Positions 62,719 through 64,000 of a stretch of 64,000 bases of DNA are shown one piece after another (the first letter of the stretch is position 1; each line of letters opens with the position of its first letter). Source of the stretch: Pusillimonas sp. TS35 (GTDB lineage: Bacteria > Pseudomonadota > Gammaproteobacteria > Burkholderiales > Burkholderiaceae_B); the NCBI RefSeq assembly GCF_009857885.1, contig NZ_WWER01000005.1, positions 124,001 to 188,000 on the forward strand. The letters are read 5' to 3'. The notes below the pieces were generated by a model. That model did no database searches. It saw only the letters and a program-made list of their open reading frames with translations, and was not told the DNA's origin. The translations under genes were made by a program, and so were the position numbers.

Positions 62719-62744
62719 CGATACGGCGCCAGCGCGGCGCAGGC

Positions 62745-62753
62745 TGGTAAAAT
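62745..62753 (+). promoter_or_regulatory. Candidate extended -10 promoter of trpB
   Basis: TGGTAAAAT (TGn plus TAAAAT), 63 bases before the trpB TTG in the 97-bp gap after relA. No -35 is apparent. Confidence 0.35.
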
Positions 62754-62815
62754 GCTTGTTTATCCTGCGAAGGCCCGATCTGGGCCGCGCGGTTTCCTTG
62801 TGAGAGAGTGACGCC

Positions 62816-64000
62816 TTGACATCCTACACACTGCCCGACGCAACCGGTCATTTTGGCCAGTATGGCGGCTCGTTCGTTGCGGAAACCCTGGTCCACGTCC
62901 TTGACGAGCTGCGCGATGCCTATTTCAAGTATCGCAATGATCCGGATTTCCTCGCCGAGTTTGCCTACGAACTGAAGCATTTCGTAGGTCGGCCCAGCCC
63001 CGTCTATCATGCACGGCGGTGGTCCGAAAAACTGGGCGGTGCGCAAATCTGGTTCAAGCGCGAAGACCTCAACCACACTGGCGCACACAAGATCAACAAC
63101 TGCATGGGCCAGATCCTGCTGGCTCGCCGTATGGGCAAGCCCCGCATCATCGCTGAAACCGGTGCGGGCCAGCACGGTGTGGCCACCGCCACGGTCGCGG
63201 CGCGTTATGGCATGGAGTGCGTGGTGTATATGGGCAGCGAAGACATCCGCCGCCAGGCCTCCAACGTGTATCGCATGAAGCTGCTGGGCGCCACGGTGGT
63301 GCCGGTCGAATCCGGCTCGCGCACGCTCAAGGACGCCCTGAACGAAGCCATGCGCGACTGGGTCACCAACGTCGAAAACACTTTCTACATTATCGGTACG
63401 GTGGCAGGGCCGCATCCGTACCCGCAAATGGTGCGCGATTTCCAGTCCATCATCGGCAAAGAGTGCCTCGAGCAGATGCCCCAGGACGCCGGCCGCCAGC
63501 CGGATTACGTCGTTGCCTCGGTGGGGGGCGGCTCCAACGCCATGGGCATCTTCCATCCCTATATCGAGCACGACAACGTGCAACTGATCGGGGTCGAAGC
63601 CGCCGGCGAAGGGCTGCAGTCCAAGCGTCATGCCGCCTCGCTCAATGCCGGCAGTGTCGGGGTCCTGCACGGCAACCGCACTTATATATTGCAAGATGAA
63701 AACGGCCAGATCACCGAAACGCACTCCATCTCCGCCGGGCTCGACTACCCTGGCGTCGGGCCTGAGCACGCCTGGCTGAAAGACAGCGGTCGCGCTACTT
63801 ATGTTGGCATCGACGACAGCGAAGCGCTGGCCGCCTTTCACGAGTGCTGTCGGTGCGAGGGCATCATGCCCGCGCTCGAGTCCTCGCACGCGATCGCCCA
63901 CGCCGTCAAGCTGGCGCCCACGCTGCCCAAAGACAAGATCATCCTCGTAAACCTCTCGGGGCGCGGCGACAAAGACATGCATACCGTGGCCGAATACAGC
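62816..64000 (+). CDS. trpB: Tryptophan synthase beta chain, 3' end cut by the window
   Basis: PLP enzyme that joins indole and serine to make tryptophan. The 395 codons seen are nearly the full length. The start is TTG 62816 ([18 protein letters not shown]); no in-frame ATG lies near. The PLP Lys is K92 in [15 protein letters not shown]; the phosphate loop is [10 protein letters not shown] at about 235-242; [14 protein letters not shown] and [17 protein letters not shown] follow. GAGAGAG upstream can serve as ribosome site. trpA is expected just beyond the window. Confidence 0.96.
   Translation, partial: MTSYTLPDATGHFGQYGGSFVAETLVHVLDELRDAYFKYRNDPDFLAEFAYELKHFVGRPSPVYHARRWSEKLGGAQIWFKREDLNHTGAHKINNCMGQILLARRMGKPRIIAETGAGQHGVATATVAARYGMECVVYMGSEDIRRQASNVYRMKLLGATVVPVESGSRTLKDALNEAMRDWVTNVENTFYIIGTVAGPHPYPQMVRDFQSIIGKECLEQMPQDAGRQPDYVVASVGGGSNAMGIFHPYIEHDNVQLIGVEAAGEGLQSKRHAASLNAGSVGVLHGNRTYILQDENGQITETHSISAGLDYPGVGPEHAWLKDSGRATYVGIDDSEALAAFHECCRCEGIMPALESSHAIAHAVKLAPTLPKDKIILVNLSGRGDKDMHTVAEYS

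Noticed and set aside
62681-63982. 433-codon minus-strand frame at the right edge
   Set aside because: Antisense to trpB, whose protein is unmistakable.

Overview
The window is 64 kb of GC-rich, gene-dense core chromosome from a betaproteobacterium, most probably family Alcaligenaceae (Bordetella/Achromobacter/Pusillimonas relatives). This rests on a RisA/RisS-type OmpR two-component pair, a Cys-type intracellular PHB depolymerase, a complete 14-gene nuo operon followed by a DUF2818 gene, the order mfd/ispD-ispF and smc-zipA-ligA, and two branched-chain amino acid type (Liv) ABC importers. The genus was not tested by any search. I saw no phage, IS element, CRISPR array, rRNA or tRNA.

Layout. 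1-2870: 3' part of a long M24 aminopeptidase P, then pyrG. 3145-5156: an MFS efflux pump overlapping a MarR regulator, sitting between pyrG and eno where many proteobacteria carry kdsA. 5405-7131: eno, a strong terminator, ftsB. 7211-21860: nuoA-N, respiratory complex I, tightly coupled, ending in a hairpin. 21935-23340: DUF2818 membrane protein and serB. 23505-28269: mfd (minus), divergent from ispD-ispF. 28378-31194 (minus): risA, risS and an AhpC-type peroxiredoxin. 31476-33880: a fused tsaB-rimI gene overlapping a family-4 uracil-DNA glycosylase gene. 33918-35237 (minus): lplT. 35507-42241: smc, zipA, ligA. 42336-44420 (minus): msrB-yciB-bolA and a periplasmic parvulin. 44752-54582: two convergent Liv importers meeting at a bidirectional terminator; one has its permease (LivM) and ATPase (LivG) fused in one polypeptide. 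54714-57832 (minus): fdxA, phaZ, rsxB, nth. 58028-59692: pncB and a RidA protein. 59786-60301 (minus): a flavodoxin-like protein. 60361-64000: relA and trpB, cut by the window end.

How the genes work together. Most are housekeeping: energy (eno, nuo), nucleotide and isoprenoid precursors (pyrG, ispD/F), chromosome and cell division (smc, ftsB, zipA, yciB), DNA repair (mfd, ligA, nth, UDG), redox and protein repair (AhpC, MsrB, FdxA, RsxB), stringent response and amino acid biosynthesis (relA, serB, trpB), NAD salvage (pncB) and carbon storage (phaZ). The accessory parts are the MFS-MarR pair and the two Liv clusters.

I found no convincing wholly new system. The most distinctive items are two domain fusions (TsaB-RimI and LivM-LivG), an enlarged DUF2818 protein, a 10-bp tandem repeat in the risA promoter that looks like an OmpR-family box, hairpins that separate the binding-protein gene from the permease genes in both liv operons, and paired hairpins inside the nuo operon.
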